Assembly: GCA_013141415.1 (NCBI GenBank)
Contig: JABFQY010000001.1
Span: forward strand, 1 to 64,000
Source: Kiritimatiellaceae bacterium
GTDB taxonomy: Bacteria; Verrucomicrobiota; Kiritimatiellia; Kiritimatiellales; Tichowtungiaceae
Direction of reading: 5' to 3'
Length of the DNA stretch: 64,000 bases
The translations under genes were made by a program, and so were the position numbers. Shown here piece after piece: positions 1-9,002 of the stretch. Numbering within the stretch: position 1 is the first letter of the stretch; each line of letters begins with the position of its first letter. The notes beneath the pieces are model-generated. The model was not told the origin of the DNA, searched no databases, and saw only the letters and a program-made list of their open reading frames with translations.

Positions 1-21
1 CTACAATCTTAAGGAGCTGAT

Positions 22-942
22 ATGTCATACATAATGGATAAAGTGAAAAATTCAGTGCCGTATATCAAATTCCGGATTTTCCTATACGGTGTTTTGCCGC
101 GAATGATTTTTCCCGGCGACCGACCACTGAGAAAAAACTTCCAACGGATATTTGGTCGACCGCTGAATCTGGATGCACCGGTCACGTTAAACGAAAAAAT
201 GATTTGGTTAATGCTGTATGACCGACAAGATTTCCATACAACTTGCGCCGACAAATATGCCGTCCGGGAGTATTTCGCCGAGAACTTTGGCGAAGAGGGA
301 TTGATTCCTCTCTTATACCGAACAACGGACTGGAGGGACATAAAATACGAGAACATTCCGGATTGTCCTTGCGTCATCAAATCCAATAGCGGTAGCGGCT
401 GGTACCAGATTGTCCGTGATAAAAACAAAATCGACTTTGCGCAGTTACGGAACAACTGCAAGAAGTGGATGCACACCAACTATTATTATTTATCCAATCA
501 GTGGCAATACAAGAACATCAAGCCATGCATCATGATCGAAAAACTGCTTCTAACGCGCGACGGGAAGCTCCCGAACGATTACAAGCTCAATTTTTTTAAC
601 GGGAAACTGGAGTTCGTCTACTGTTCGATTGATCGCGAAGGGGAAAATACGCGGAACATCTATGATGCGACGTGGAACCCGCTCCATTTTTCCTGGGTGA
701 ATGCGGCGAAAAAAAATGCTGATGTGCGCGGTGAAGATATCCCGCCTCCGCCTACATTCCAGCGAATGGTGGAAGTCGGGTCTGAAATCGCTCGGCATTT
801 CAAATATGTTCGAGTGGATTTCTACGATGTTGACGGCGCCTTATATTACGGAGAAATCACGTTGCATCATGGCGGCGGCCTGGATGTCTTTGTGCCTGAA
901 ACGTACGATACTTTGCTTGGAAATAAGCTTAACATCCTGTGA
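22..942 (+). CDS. TupA-like ATP-grasp protein
   Basis: This 306-residue protein resembles the TupA-like ATP-grasp family, enzymes thought to ligate amino-acid or similar acidic groups onto surface polysaccharides such as teichuronopeptide. The family pattern is visible: LNEKMIWLMLYDR near residues 56-68, CADKYAVREY near 76-85, a nucleotide-binding stretch VIKSNSGSGW near 117-126, and a C-terminal VRVDFYDVDG followed by GEITLHHGGG near 264-287. The start is supported by aaggag at 11-16. It is the first gene of the plus-strand polysaccharide locus in the window, 27 bases before a glycosyltransferase, so it probably decorates the polymer. The acceptor and the added group cannot be read from sequence. 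Confidence 0.8.
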   Translation: MSYIMDKVKNSVPYIKFRIFLYGVLPRMIFPGDRPLRKNFQRIFGRPLNLDAPVTLNEKMIWLMLYDRQDFHTTCADKYAVREYFAENFGEEGLIPLLYRTTDWRDIKYENIPDCPCVIKSNSGSGWYQIVRDKNKIDFAQLRNNCKKWMHTNYYYLSNQWQYKNIKPCIMIEKLLLTRDGKLPNDYKLNFFNGKLEFVYCSIDREGENTRNIYDATWNPLHFSWVNAAKKNADVRGEDIPPPPTFQRMVEVGSEIARHFKYVRVDFYDVDGALYYGEITLHHGGGLDVFVPETYDTLLGNKLNIL

Positions 943-969
943 TTTCCGTATGGAGGTTCGATTGGACTT

Positions 970-2220
970 ATGAACTTGGCTGCCCGATTTTTAAAAGTGA
1001 TTTTTTTGGAAAAGGCCGACGGCCCGCGAAAACGCAGGAGGGGAGGCCAATATGATGTTCTGTTGGCGGTTTGGAATGTCTTTCGGAGCCCGGAGCAATG
1101 GCGGGGTTTTGAGTCCGCCGGGTTATCCGTCCATTGGGTCGGAGATCATCATGTCCCGCCTCGCCGCGGAGAAGTGACAAAGCGGTCTTTTTCCTGGTTC
1201 TCATTCATAGCGCGCATGCTTTACGCTTTTGTATTGCGTAGAGAATGGCTGTTGCATCTAAGCATGAATCTCTTTGATCTTTTCTCAGGGACACGGCGGC
1301 TTAATTCGAGACTTGTTTGGGCGTATGTTGAAATGAACACACTTCTTATCCGAAGAGCCAAAAAGAAAGGGATCCCTGTCGTATTGGATAATCCGATAGC
1401 CCACATGCGCCGGTTTTGTGAAGACCTTAAACCCGAATATGAGGCACTAGGTTTGGAGTTTCACGAGAAACACATTCGTAGGTGGACCCAAAAGGCGGAG
1501 GAAGAGTATGCGTATGCCGATTGGTTTAATGTGGGCAGTCGTTTTGTAAAAAAAACTCTGGTGGGAAGAGGGGTTCCTTCAGAGAAAATATTTGTGAACC
1601 ATACCGGTGTTGACAGCCGTCGGTGGGAAGAGGCCTTTAAAAACCGGAAGCATGACCGGAGAACGATGACCTTTGTATGTACAGCACATATTACCCCGCG
1701 CAAGGGGATACAATATTTAATTAAAGCCTGGGAGCAGGCGTCCCTTGAAGATGCGGAGCTGTTGATTTGCGGCGGGGGGGCTCTTCCATGGGAACGGATT
1801 TGTCCAAAAATGCCGGACAATATCAGGTTCATCGGCCCCGTAAAACATCGGCAGCTCATGGATATCTACGCTGGCTCTGATGTTTACGTATTGCCATCAC
1901 TTTTGGAAGGGTTTGTCCGGTCCGGTCTGGAGGCTATGGCGTCAGGGCTTCCCTTGATTATCACGGAAGAGACGGGACTAACAGATGTGTGTTCGGACGG
2001 GGCCGAGGGGTGGGTGATTCCGGCGCGCAATACGGATCAGCTCGCTGAGCGACTTGTGTGGTGTCGTGCGAATCCGGATGCCGTCCGTGTTGCGGGGGAG
2101 CGAGCATTTATGAAAATGCAGGGGCGTAGCTTCGATTCGTACGGAGCGCGCTGTGCAGCCATAGCAAGGGCGATCATCGAGGGGCGCAGCCCGATGAGCG
2201 TAGAGGGCGTGGAAGCATGA
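970..2220 (+). CDS. GT4-type glycosyltransferase
   Basis: This 416-residue protein is a GT-B-fold glycosyltransferase of family 4 that would transfer a sugar from a nucleotide donor to the growing lipid-linked repeat unit on the cytoplasmic side of the membrane. The C-terminal half shows the hallmarks: FVCTAHITPRKGIQYLIKAW near 236-255, the GSDVYVLPSLLEGF stretch, and the E-x7-E donor-site motif in EGFVRSGLEAMASGLP near 313-328. The N-terminal acceptor domain is diverged and rich in basic residues. It lies between the ATP-grasp gene and the flippase gene. A 214-base gap follows in which I see no convincing gene. Sugar specificity is unknown. Confidence 0.85.
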   Translation: MNLAARFLKVIFLEKADGPRKRRRGGQYDVLLAVWNVFRSPEQWRGFESAGLSVHWVGDHHVPPRRGEVTKRSFSWFSFIARMLYAFVLRREWLLHLSMNLFDLFSGTRRLNSRLVWAYVEMNTLLIRRAKKKGIPVVLDNPIAHMRRFCEDLKPEYEALGLEFHEKHIRRWTQKAEEEYAYADWFNVGSRFVKKTLVGRGVPSEKIFVNHTGVDSRRWEEAFKNRKHDRRTMTFVCTAHITPRKGIQYLIKAWEQASLEDAELLICGGGALPWERICPKMPDNIRFIGPVKHRQLMDIYAGSDVYVLPSLLEGFVRSGLEAMASGLPLIITEETGLTDVCSDGAEGWVIPARNTDQLAERLVWCRANPDAVRVAGERAFMKMQGRSFDSYGARCAAIARAIIEGRSPMSVEGVEA

Positions 2221-2434
2221 GCCTTAAATTATAGGGGCTCTTTCGTGGAGAAATACTCCGCCGGGCCCCAAAGTACGGCTCGGCAACTTTTATTTCTCCG
2301 GTCTCAAACAGACTTTCCGTTTCGCAGCATTTCGCGATCAACTGGCGCCGAGTCTCAAGAACCCGGTTGGTCGTGTTTCTGTTACTCATTCTACGACAAC
2401 ATCTCAAGTGTTGTTAAACGCAACGAAAGTTGTC

Positions 2435-3904
2435 ATGAGCCATATAAAAACATCAGATCTCTTGAACGCGACTTCCGAGCCTTCATCTGGACATTTTAAT
2501 CTGAAAGCTCGTAAGGGGTGGCTGTGGGGTGCCGCTGAACAACTCCTTCAGCGCGGACTGACCATGGTTGTCAGTTTGGTGCTGGCTCGTATGCTGGATC
2601 CGGAAGCTTTTGGGCTGATCGCGTCGGTTTCTATTTTTTTTGCAGTGGCGCAACAGCTGATTGACGGCGGAATCGGATCGCGTATTGTGCAGAAGAAAGA
2701 AATTCTGGAAGAGGACTATCTTGCCTTTTTCTGGTGTAACGCCGGGATGTCGCTGTTGACCTGTGGACTGCTGGTTGTTTTTTCCCAAGCAATCGCCCTG
2801 TTCTATGGCGACCCTAAGCTGCAGCCTGTTGTGATGGTTATGGCTGTGGTGGTGTTCTTGATGAACGCTGGGCGAGTTCAGGACTCGAGGTTGATTCGGG
2901 AACTGCAGTTTAAGAAGTTTTCTTTAGTAGTCGTTATTTCCGTGCTGGCGGGAAGTATTGCGGGGCTTATTCTGGCTTTTGCCGGCGCAGGAGTCTGGGC
3001 TATATTGGGTCAGCAGTTGGTTTTTTCACTGACGAGAGCCGTCGCCTTGTGGAGGATTGAGTTCTGGAGACCGTCCGGTTTGCCCGCATGGCGTGCGGTC
3101 AAAGATCTCTATTCTTTCGGGCTCCCGCTCATGGTTTCTCAAACAATCCGTGGATTTTCTGAACAATTAATCAATGCACTGGGGGCTCGGTATGTGGGCA
3201 TGACTCCATTGGGGTTTTATGACCGCGGACGGTTCATTCCCGGGAATGCGGCGACATTCGTTCAATGTATTTTTTTTAGAACCAATTTGACGCTATTGTC
3301 CAAACTGCAACACCGGGACGATGAATTCAGGAGTGTGTATTTGGACTTTCTTCAGGTGGTCATTCCTTTTTGTTCTCTTTTGTTGACGGGATTGGCGGTC
3401 TGTGCCCCGGAAATCATAGAGGTTGTTCTGGGGGCGAAGTGGCTGCCTTCGATTTGGTATTTTCGGGCCGGATGTGTAATGAGCGGGTTGTATCTTTTCT
3501 TTCTGATTAATCAGGAGGCGCTGAGAGCCAAGGGGGCTGTTGCTGAATTGTTCCGGCAAAATATTATTTATGCGATTCTGCAGGTAGTTTTTGTCTCCAT
3601 CGGATTGGTTGCAGGACTCCCCGGAATGTTTGCAGGGTTGATTCTCGGTTGCGGGGTGTCTTGCCTGCTTCATATGAGAGTCGTTGGCATGAAGAGTCTG
3701 ATAACCGTCTCCTCGCAATTCAGGGTTCTTGTGAAACCGTTTTTCTGGGCGCTCTTTATGACTTTACTTATGCTTTGGATCAGGCTCAACGTGGCAGCAT
3801 TGTGGATAAAGTTTATGCTTTGCGGAATTACCGGAGCAATCACGCTTGGTCTGTTTTTATACATAATATTCACCGAAAAGACGGAATCAAAAAGTGAATT
3901 ATAA
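2435..3904 (+). CDS. Wzx-type polysaccharide flippase (WzxC-like)
   Basis: This is a polytopic membrane protein of about 489 residues in the MOP/polysaccharide-transporter superfamily, expected to flip undecaprenyl-linked repeat units across the inner membrane. The segment WGAAEQLLQRGLTMVVSLVL followed by ARMLDPEAFGLIA and DGGIGSRIVQKK is typical of the WzxC/colanic-acid branch, and about 12 hydrophobic segments follow. I place the start at the ATG at 2435. A GTG at 2408 in the same frame would add nine residues, and neither has a good ribosome-binding site. Its 3' end overlaps the next glycosyltransferase by 11 bases, indicating co-transcription. It is the single flippase candidate in the locus. 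Confidence 0.85.
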   Translation: MSHIKTSDLLNATSEPSSGHFNLKARKGWLWGAAEQLLQRGLTMVVSLVLARMLDPEAFGLIASVSIFFAVAQQLIDGGIGSRIVQKKEILEEDYLAFFWCNAGMSLLTCGLLVVFSQAIALFYGDPKLQPVVMVMAVVVFLMNAGRVQDSRLIRELQFKKFSLVVVISVLAGSIAGLILAFAGAGVWAILGQQLVFSLTRAVALWRIEFWRPSGLPAWRAVKDLYSFGLPLMVSQTIRGFSEQLINALGARYVGMTPLGFYDRGRFIPGNAATFVQCIFFRTNLTLLSKLQHRDDEFRSVYLDFLQVVIPFCSLLLTGLAVCAPEIIEVVLGAKWLPSIWYFRAGCVMSGLYLFFLINQEALRAKGAVAELFRQNIIYAILQVVFVSIGLVAGLPGMFAGLILGCGVSCLLHMRVVGMKSLITVSSQFRVLVKPFFWALFMTLLMLWIRLNVAALWIKFMLCGITGAITLGLFLYIIFTEKTESKSEL

Positions 3905-5090
3905 AAACTGGATCACCTGTACCCCGGTGGCGTTTCGCGGGGATGAAAAAACTTTTTTCAGCCGGGATTCAGGGTTGTGTTGCCGCGCACTGCAAGCGCT
4001 GGGAGCCAGCGCTAAGGTCGTGATGCCTGAGCCGGTTTGGGACGATGAGCCGGATGTCTTACGCGCACCTTATGGCCGGTTAAGTGACCCCGGATTCTGG
4101 CGGGAGCAGGGGGTTGACGCCGTCATTCTGTATTCCTGGGCACATCCTCGATATACATCAATTGCCGAAGCAATCCGTGCGAGTGGATTAAAGCTCTACT
4201 TGAACATGGATATGGAAGGGTTAATCAGCCCGTTTGTTGAGTCGGTCGCTTATGTCCGGATGATGTGGGCTGTTCAACGGCAGAAACGGGGCGTATTGTT
4301 CGGGACAATGAACACTCTTTGCCGGCTGGGCTGGCAGTGTATCGGACTTCATAAACATTTTTCCCGGTTGCGGCACATGGATTGCGCAGATGCCATCGGA
4401 GTGGTTTCGCCGATCGCCGCAGAGAGGGTTCGAAAATATGCCCGGTTTCTCGGCCGGAACGATATCGCCAAAAAGGTTCACTTTGTTCCCCATCCGATTG
4501 ATCAAACCATGCACTACGCCAGCTCTGCAAAACAGGAACAGGTGGTCGCTGTGGGCAGGTGGGATGATTTTGTTCAAAAACGTCCTGATGTCTTGATTGA
4601 AGTTGCGGCAAAAGTGCTGGCGAAAAATTCGACCGTCCGGTTTGTAATTGCTGGGAAAGATTCCGGCCGGTGCGCAGCGGAGATCGCGGCCAATGTGCCG
4701 GAAGCTAAAAACCGGGTAGTTGGTTATGAACGGCTTGAGCACGATGAATTGTGCGAGCAGATGAGCCGGGCGCAGATATCACTTTGTACTTCGCGGTATG
4801 AGAGTTTCCATATCGCCTCCGGCGAGGCGCTTTTGTGTGGCTGCTCTATTGTTGCGCCCAAGTCGCCCTGTTTGCCATCGCTGCCTTATTTTATCGACGG
4901 GAATTTTTCGGGGCGGCTGGCTGAAAACAATCCGGACGCGCTGGCCGATGCGGTGTTGGCTGAGCTGGATGCCTGGAAGTTCGGCGAGCGCGATGCGGCA
5001 GCGATTGCTCATATCTGGCGGGAACGTATTTCTTCTGGAGCCGTTATCCGGCAAATTGACGTGTTACTGTCGACTGCAAGGAATCGATAA
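3894..5090 (+). CDS. GT4-like glycosyltransferase
   Basis: This 398-residue protein is a predicted GT-B glycosyltransferase. It starts at a GTG inside the last codons of the flippase gene, so translation is probably coupled. The C-terminal nucleotide-sugar domain is recognisable by VAVGRWDDFVQKRPDVLIEV, the FVIAGKDSGR segment and the E-x7-E type motif in RYESFHIASGEALLCG. The N-terminal domain contains ILYSWAHPRYTSIAEAIRAS, a typical acceptor-domain strand-helix pattern. It is followed after three bases by another GT4 gene. Donor and acceptor sugars are not deducible. Confidence 0.75.
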   Translation: MNYKNWITCTPVAFRGDEKTFFSRDSGLCCRALQALGASAKVVMPEPVWDDEPDVLRAPYGRLSDPGFWREQGVDAVILYSWAHPRYTSIAEAIRASGLKLYLNMDMEGLISPFVESVAYVRMMWAVQRQKRGVLFGTMNTLCRLGWQCIGLHKHFSRLRHMDCADAIGVVSPIAAERVRKYARFLGRNDIAKKVHFVPHPIDQTMHYASSAKQEQVVAVGRWDDFVQKRPDVLIEVAAKVLAKNSTVRFVIAGKDSGRCAAEIAANVPEAKNRVVGYERLEHDELCEQMSRAQISLCTSRYESFHIASGEALLCGCSIVAPKSPCLPSLPYFIDGNFSGRLAENNPDALADAVLAELDAWKFGERDAAAIAHIWRERISSGAVIRQIDVLLSTARNR

Positions 5091-5093
5091 ACA

Positions 5094-6254
5094 ATGAAGG
5101 TTCTCTGGTTATGTGGTGTGCCGCAGGAAGTGCAAACAGTGGCGCTTGACGGCAAAAACGTTGGGGCGTATGCCGCCTGGTCCTGGGTAATGGGTCATCT
5201 GCCTCCGCCGGAGGGAGTGGAGTTGCATATTGCCTGTCCGGCGAAGAACATCTCCGCGCCGCTTGAGGTCGAATATAGAGGCGTGACATTTCATCTGTTC
5301 CCGTATGTCCGCGGAGCGGCCTATACATTCTTCCAGACCTGGCTGCCGGGGTTTCGGCGCGTATATGAAAAGATCAGCCCGGATTGGGTGCAGGGATGGG
5401 GCACCGAAGCCGGATTCAGCTCGGCGGCATTACGGCTGACGCCGAACCGGAGTATCGTTGAAATTCAGGGCATCCTTTCTGACTATTATCCGCATATGCA
5501 GAAATCTCTGATGTTATGGTTTAGTATTTTGAATGAGCGGATCACGTTACGGAAAGCACCCCGTCTGCTGGCTGAAAGTGAATATTCGGCACAGGAGACC
5601 AAAAAATATACCCGGGGCGGGGTTGGCGTTATCCCCCATCCTTTACGGGATGACTTCCTGCAGATTGATGCCGGACAGAAAAAGAAACCCCAGATTGTTT
5701 TTCTTGGCGCGTTAACGGATCGGAAAGGCATTAAAGATGCCGTTCGCGCATTCGCCGGTGCTTCGTCCAATGATTGGAATCTGATTTGCATTGGACGGGG
5801 CAAGATCGAGTACGAACAGGAAGTCCGCGACCTGATACGGGAGCTTGGGGTTGAAGCGCGCGTCAAAATGTGCGGCACGTTGAATCCGGTAGAAATTATA
5901 AAGCTGTTTCAGGAAAGCCCGGTTTTCCTTCTGCCAACGTACATGGATACCGGTCCGACAGCGTTGAAAGAGGCTTTATCCATGGGACTTTGGCCGGTCT
6001 GCTATAATAATTCCGGGCCGCAGGAATTGATCGGGCATTATCAATATGGGTCATTGGCTCCAACCGGCGATATTCCGGCGCTAACCGAGAGTTTGCGGAA
6101 CGTGCTGGCTGGTCGGCCGTGGGATGGTCCTGGACGGATGAAGCAGTGCATCGGGCAGGTGCGGCACGACTTGAGCCGCGAAACAGTCTGGGCACAGCTG
6201 ATGGCGTGCTATACAGATAAGTATTGGGAAAGCGCGGCGAATGCTACGCATTAA
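5094..6254 (+). CDS. GT4-type glycosyltransferase
   Basis: This 386-residue protein has a GT4 C-terminal domain: IVFLGALTDRKGIKDAVRAF near 202-221, LICIGRGKIEYEQEVRDLI, and a D-x7-E variant of the donor motif in YMDTGPTALKEALSMG. The N-terminal half contains QGWGTEAGFSSAALR and the PHPLRDDFLQ interdomain linker characteristic of the fold. The gene begins three bases after the stop of the upstream glycosyltransferase, so it belongs to the same operon. It would add one sugar to the repeat unit. The exact linkage is unknown. Confidence 0.82.
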   Translation: MKVLWLCGVPQEVQTVALDGKNVGAYAAWSWVMGHLPPPEGVELHIACPAKNISAPLEVEYRGVTFHLFPYVRGAAYTFFQTWLPGFRRVYEKISPDWVQGWGTEAGFSSAALRLTPNRSIVEIQGILSDYYPHMQKSLMLWFSILNERITLRKAPRLLAESEYSAQETKKYTRGGVGVIPHPLRDDFLQIDAGQKKKPQIVFLGALTDRKGIKDAVRAFAGASSNDWNLICIGRGKIEYEQEVRDLIRELGVEARVKMCGTLNPVEIIKLFQESPVFLLPTYMDTGPTALKEALSMGLWPVCYNNSGPQELIGHYQYGSLAPTGDIPALTESLRNVLAGRPWDGPGRMKQCIGQVRHDLSRETVWAQLMACYTDKYWESAANATH

Positions 6255-6295
6255 AGCTTAATGACGGACTCCAAACAATCAATCCAAAGATACCT

Positions 6296-7876
6296 ATGAA
6301 TAATCCTCCCAACAGCCAGATGTTAACCATCTGGGGCTTTGTTTTGGTTTTTTTTGGGGCGATCCTTTATTTCGTCAGCAAGGGACAGTTTATTCATGCC
6401 GGTGTAGCGGCCGCTTTGATTCCGCTTCTGACCTTGGCGCATTCCCCAGGTAAATGGTGGCTGGTGGCGGTAATGCTCTCCAATAGCGGGCTGGTAATTC
6501 CGGGCGCTGCGACAAAGCTCGCCGCCCCTCTTCTTGCCAGTGCTGGCTTTATCGGGCTTTCACTGCTGGACCGTATTTCTCACGGAACCAAATTGAGGAC
6601 TCTGGGTTCGCCCCAACGAATGGCGGGGGCGCTGGTTCTTTTATTGGTGTGTCTTGCTTCGTATCGCGGCTGGGGGCTGAAGTTTTTGGGAAGCGCCAAC
6701 TGGGGCGGGATGCAATACATTCAGTTGATGGTCGGGCTCCTATTTTTCTTTTACTCCAGACAAGTGAAAGTCGGTGAGAAATGGCTTTCCCGGGCGATTA
6801 TGCTTTATTTCGGTTTAGCGCTTCTGCCTACAACGATTACGTTGCTCGCCCTTTATATTCCGGCGTTGTCTGCACTCGGGGCGTTTATTGAAATTGAAAA
6901 ATCGACGCAGTTTGATCCGTCTGCGATCGGGGCTGGGATTAAGCGGGTTCAATCTCTGCATATGCCGGCGACCGTGCTTAGCTACTTCGCTCTGCTGCTG
7001 TTCGATCGGAATCTTAAAGTTTCCTGGAAAGTGCTCGGAGTGGGAGCGGGCTCCTTTGTGCTGGCGGGAATGTCCGGCCATCGCGTTGTAATCGTTAAGA
7101 TGGGGTTGCTGGTGGCAATTTATGCAGTGATACGATGGCGGAAAATTCCTCAGGCAGTGAAGCTGAAGGGGGCCGTTGCGGGCCTTTGTTTGCTGGCTTC
7201 AATTTATGCTTTTGCCCAGTTTCTGCCGCTTGGATTCCAGCGGTCACTGAGCGTTCTGCCGGGAATTACAGTAGGGGGTGTTGCCAGAGGAGACGCGCAG
7301 AATACATCTGACTGGCGCATTGAGATGTGGCGCAAGGCGCTGCCGATGATTCCGGAATATCTGTTGATCGGTCGCGGGTCGGGATTTAACCTGAAAGAAG
7401 CCTATGGCGCGTATACTTTGGCATCCGATACAACTACGAAGCATGAGTTTTTTATCGCCACGCACAGCTATCATAACGGCCCGCTTTGGGCCTTGGTTGA
7501 CTTGGGGGCGCCAGGCGCTTTTCTGGTGTTTGGGTTTATGGTGACAGCCATTATCCGCTATGGCCGGAGGCTTACCTGGAACCATTCGCCATTTATGGGA
7601 TCCGCCTATGCCGTTTTCTATTCCGTGCTGATTTCATATTTCATCTTTTTTCTGGCGGTTTTCGGCTATTCTGGAGACGTTATTCAGATGGCGTTGCTAG
7701 CCGCTATCCTTGAGGTAATCAGCGAGCAGGTGAAGGGAGCGTCTAAAAACAGCCAGACAAGGACGGAGATCAGATCCGGATGGAGGTCTTTACAAAAGAC
7801 GGGTCACCCTAACGGCACCCGGCATCCATCGCCCGACCCTTACCGCCTGACTAACAATCCGAAAACGACAGTATGA
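6296..7876 (+). CDS. Wzy / O-antigen ligase-type membrane protein
   Basis: This protein of about 526 residues has roughly 11-12 membrane segments and a large periplasmic loop near residues 340-420, the architecture of Wzy polymerases and WaaL-type ligases. Within the loop, YLLIGRGSGFNLKEAYGAYT followed by FFIATHSYHNGPLWALVDLG resembles the Wzy_C region. I chose the ATG at 6296 because the longer reading frame begins at a TTG inside the upstream glycosyltransferase gene. The C-terminal 45 residues are polar and not membrane-embedded. A second Wzy_C protein is encoded at 22.7 kb, so one may polymerise and the other ligate or transfer. Assignment between the two roles is not possible here. Confidence 0.78.
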   Translation: MNNPPNSQMLTIWGFVLVFFGAILYFVSKGQFIHAGVAAALIPLLTLAHSPGKWWLVAVMLSNSGLVIPGAATKLAAPLLASAGFIGLSLLDRISHGTKLRTLGSPQRMAGALVLLLVCLASYRGWGLKFLGSANWGGMQYIQLMVGLLFFFYSRQVKVGEKWLSRAIMLYFGLALLPTTITLLALYIPALSALGAFIEIEKSTQFDPSAIGAGIKRVQSLHMPATVLSYFALLLFDRNLKVSWKVLGVGAGSFVLAGMSGHRVVIVKMGLLVAIYAVIRWRKIPQAVKLKGAVAGLCLLASIYAFAQFLPLGFQRSLSVLPGITVGGVARGDAQNTSDWRIEMWRKALPMIPEYLLIGRGSGFNLKEAYGAYTLASDTTTKHEFFIATHSYHNGPLWALVDLGAPGAFLVFGFMVTAIIRYGRRLTWNHSPFMGSAYAVFYSVLISYFIFFLAVFGYSGDVIQMALLAAILEVISEQVKGASKNSQTRTEIRSGWRSLQKTGHPNGTRHPSPDPYRLTNNPKTTV

Positions 7877-8496
7877 AACGAACACTTAGAAATAAACTTT
7901 ACTCCGCATGGGATCTGCTTTGGATCAAGCTGGATTTCGGCAGTTCAACTCTGTGCAGCCGGATTTCTCTATGGTGGCAGGGCTGTTCTCCGGGGAAGGG
8001 ACTCAAAACAAGCGGCCCTTGCTATTTCAAAGCACGGGCAGCGGGATCCATCGTGATCGGGGAAAGTATGTACCTCAATGCAAGTCACCGCACAAACAGA
8101 GTGGGATTGAATAATCCCGTATTGATAGAAACTCTGGGCGACGGGGTTATTGAAATTGGATCCTGCAGCGGGGCTTCATCGGTGGTGATATCTTCCCGTT
8201 CCAGAATAACCATCGGCAGCAACACCATAATGGGCGGAAACGTCCGGATATTTGATCACGACTTTCACTCATTGAATCCATCTGCGTGGCGAACCAGTGA
8301 GGACGCAAAGCTGGTTCAGTCCAGACCGGTTACGATCGGGAACAATGTTTTTATTGGAACCAACGCCATGGTTCTTAAAGGCGTCAGTATCGGCGATAAC
8401 GCGGTTATTGGCGCGGGATCTGTTGTTACAAAAAATGTCGGGAACGGGGAAATTTGGGCGGGCAATCCCGCCAGGAAAATCGGGATGGTTAAGTGA
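7873..8496 (+). CDS. Hexapeptide-repeat acyltransferase
   Basis: This 207-residue protein belongs to the left-handed beta-helix (LbH) acyltransferases, which use acyl-CoA to O- or N-acylate sugars. Hexapeptide turns are visible in IEIGSCSGASSVVISSRSRI, the conserved FDHDFHS stretch that contributes the catalytic histidine is near residues 126-132, and PVTIGNNVFIGTNAMVLKGV plus SIGDNAVIGAGSVVTKNV form the last coils. Its start overlaps the stop of the Wzy-like gene (ATGA), and it overlaps the next acyltransferase by four bases. It probably acetylates a sugar of the polymer. Confidence 0.85.
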   Translation: MKRTLRNKLYSAWDLLWIKLDFGSSTLCSRISLWWQGCSPGKGLKTSGPCYFKARAAGSIVIGESMYLNASHRTNRVGLNNPVLIETLGDGVIEIGSCSGASSVVISSRSRITIGSNTIMGGNVRIFDHDFHSLNPSAWRTSEDAKLVQSRPVTIGNNVFIGTNAMVLKGVSIGDNAVIGAGSVVTKNVGNGEIWAGNPARKIGMVK

Positions 8497-8990
8497 GCAG
8501 AGGCGCCGGCAGGCACGGATTGGACGATCGTATGAACAGAAATGACAGGTATCCCAGAAATAAATGGGTTGGAAACACCCGGTTGGTGCTGTTTTATTTT
8601 TTCTTGAAAAAGCACGGGATCAAAATCCTGTTCCGTCCCTTGGAGGTCATCTTCGGAACAGAGATCTATTGCCCGCTTCCCGAAAAACTTTTTCTGCCCC
8701 ACCCCTATGGCATTATCGTGGGGCGGTACGTCAGATTGGGCAATAATGTAGTCCTTATGCAGCAGGTGACTCTCGGCGGGAAGAACCCTCACCTTGGCGA
8801 TGAAACGTGCGAAGATCAGTTCCCGATTCTGGAAGAGGGCGTGTATGTTGGAGCCGGTGCAAAAATATTGGGAAATGTCCGGGTAGGGGAATGGTCGATC
8901 GTTGCCGCAAATGCTGTTGTCGTGAAGGATGTCCCTCCTCATTCGATCGTTGGCGGGGTCCCGGCAACAGTCATCGGTTCAACATTGTAA
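8493..8990 (+). CDS. Serine-acetyltransferase-like hexapeptide acyltransferase
   Basis: This 165-residue protein has the short LbH domain of the serine acetyltransferase group, with GIIVGRYVRLGNNVVLMQQV, TLGGKNPHLGDE and the terminal coils VYVGAGAKILGNVRVGEW and NAVVVKDVPPHSIVGGVPA. It lacks the long N-terminal domain of CysE, so in this locus a polysaccharide acetyltransferase is more likely than cysteine synthesis. A GTG start at 8493 overlaps the upstream gene; an ATG at 8532 in the same frame is an alternative that removes a weakly conserved N-terminus. Confidence 0.82.
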   Translation: MSRGAGRHGLDDRMNRNDRYPRNKWVGNTRLVLFYFFLKKHGIKILFRPLEVIFGTEIYCPLPEKLFLPHPYGIIVGRYVRLGNNVVLMQQVTLGGKNPHLGDETCEDQFPILEEGVYVGAGAKILGNVRVGEWSIVAANAVVVKDVPPHSIVGGVPATVIGSTL

Positions 8991-9002
8991 TTGGCGTAAC
9001 GA

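Noticed and set aside
2245-2499. Small protein between the first GT4 gene and the flippase gene
   Set aside because: The frame overlaps the flippase start, has no ribosome-binding site and no recognisable pattern, so it is probably chance.
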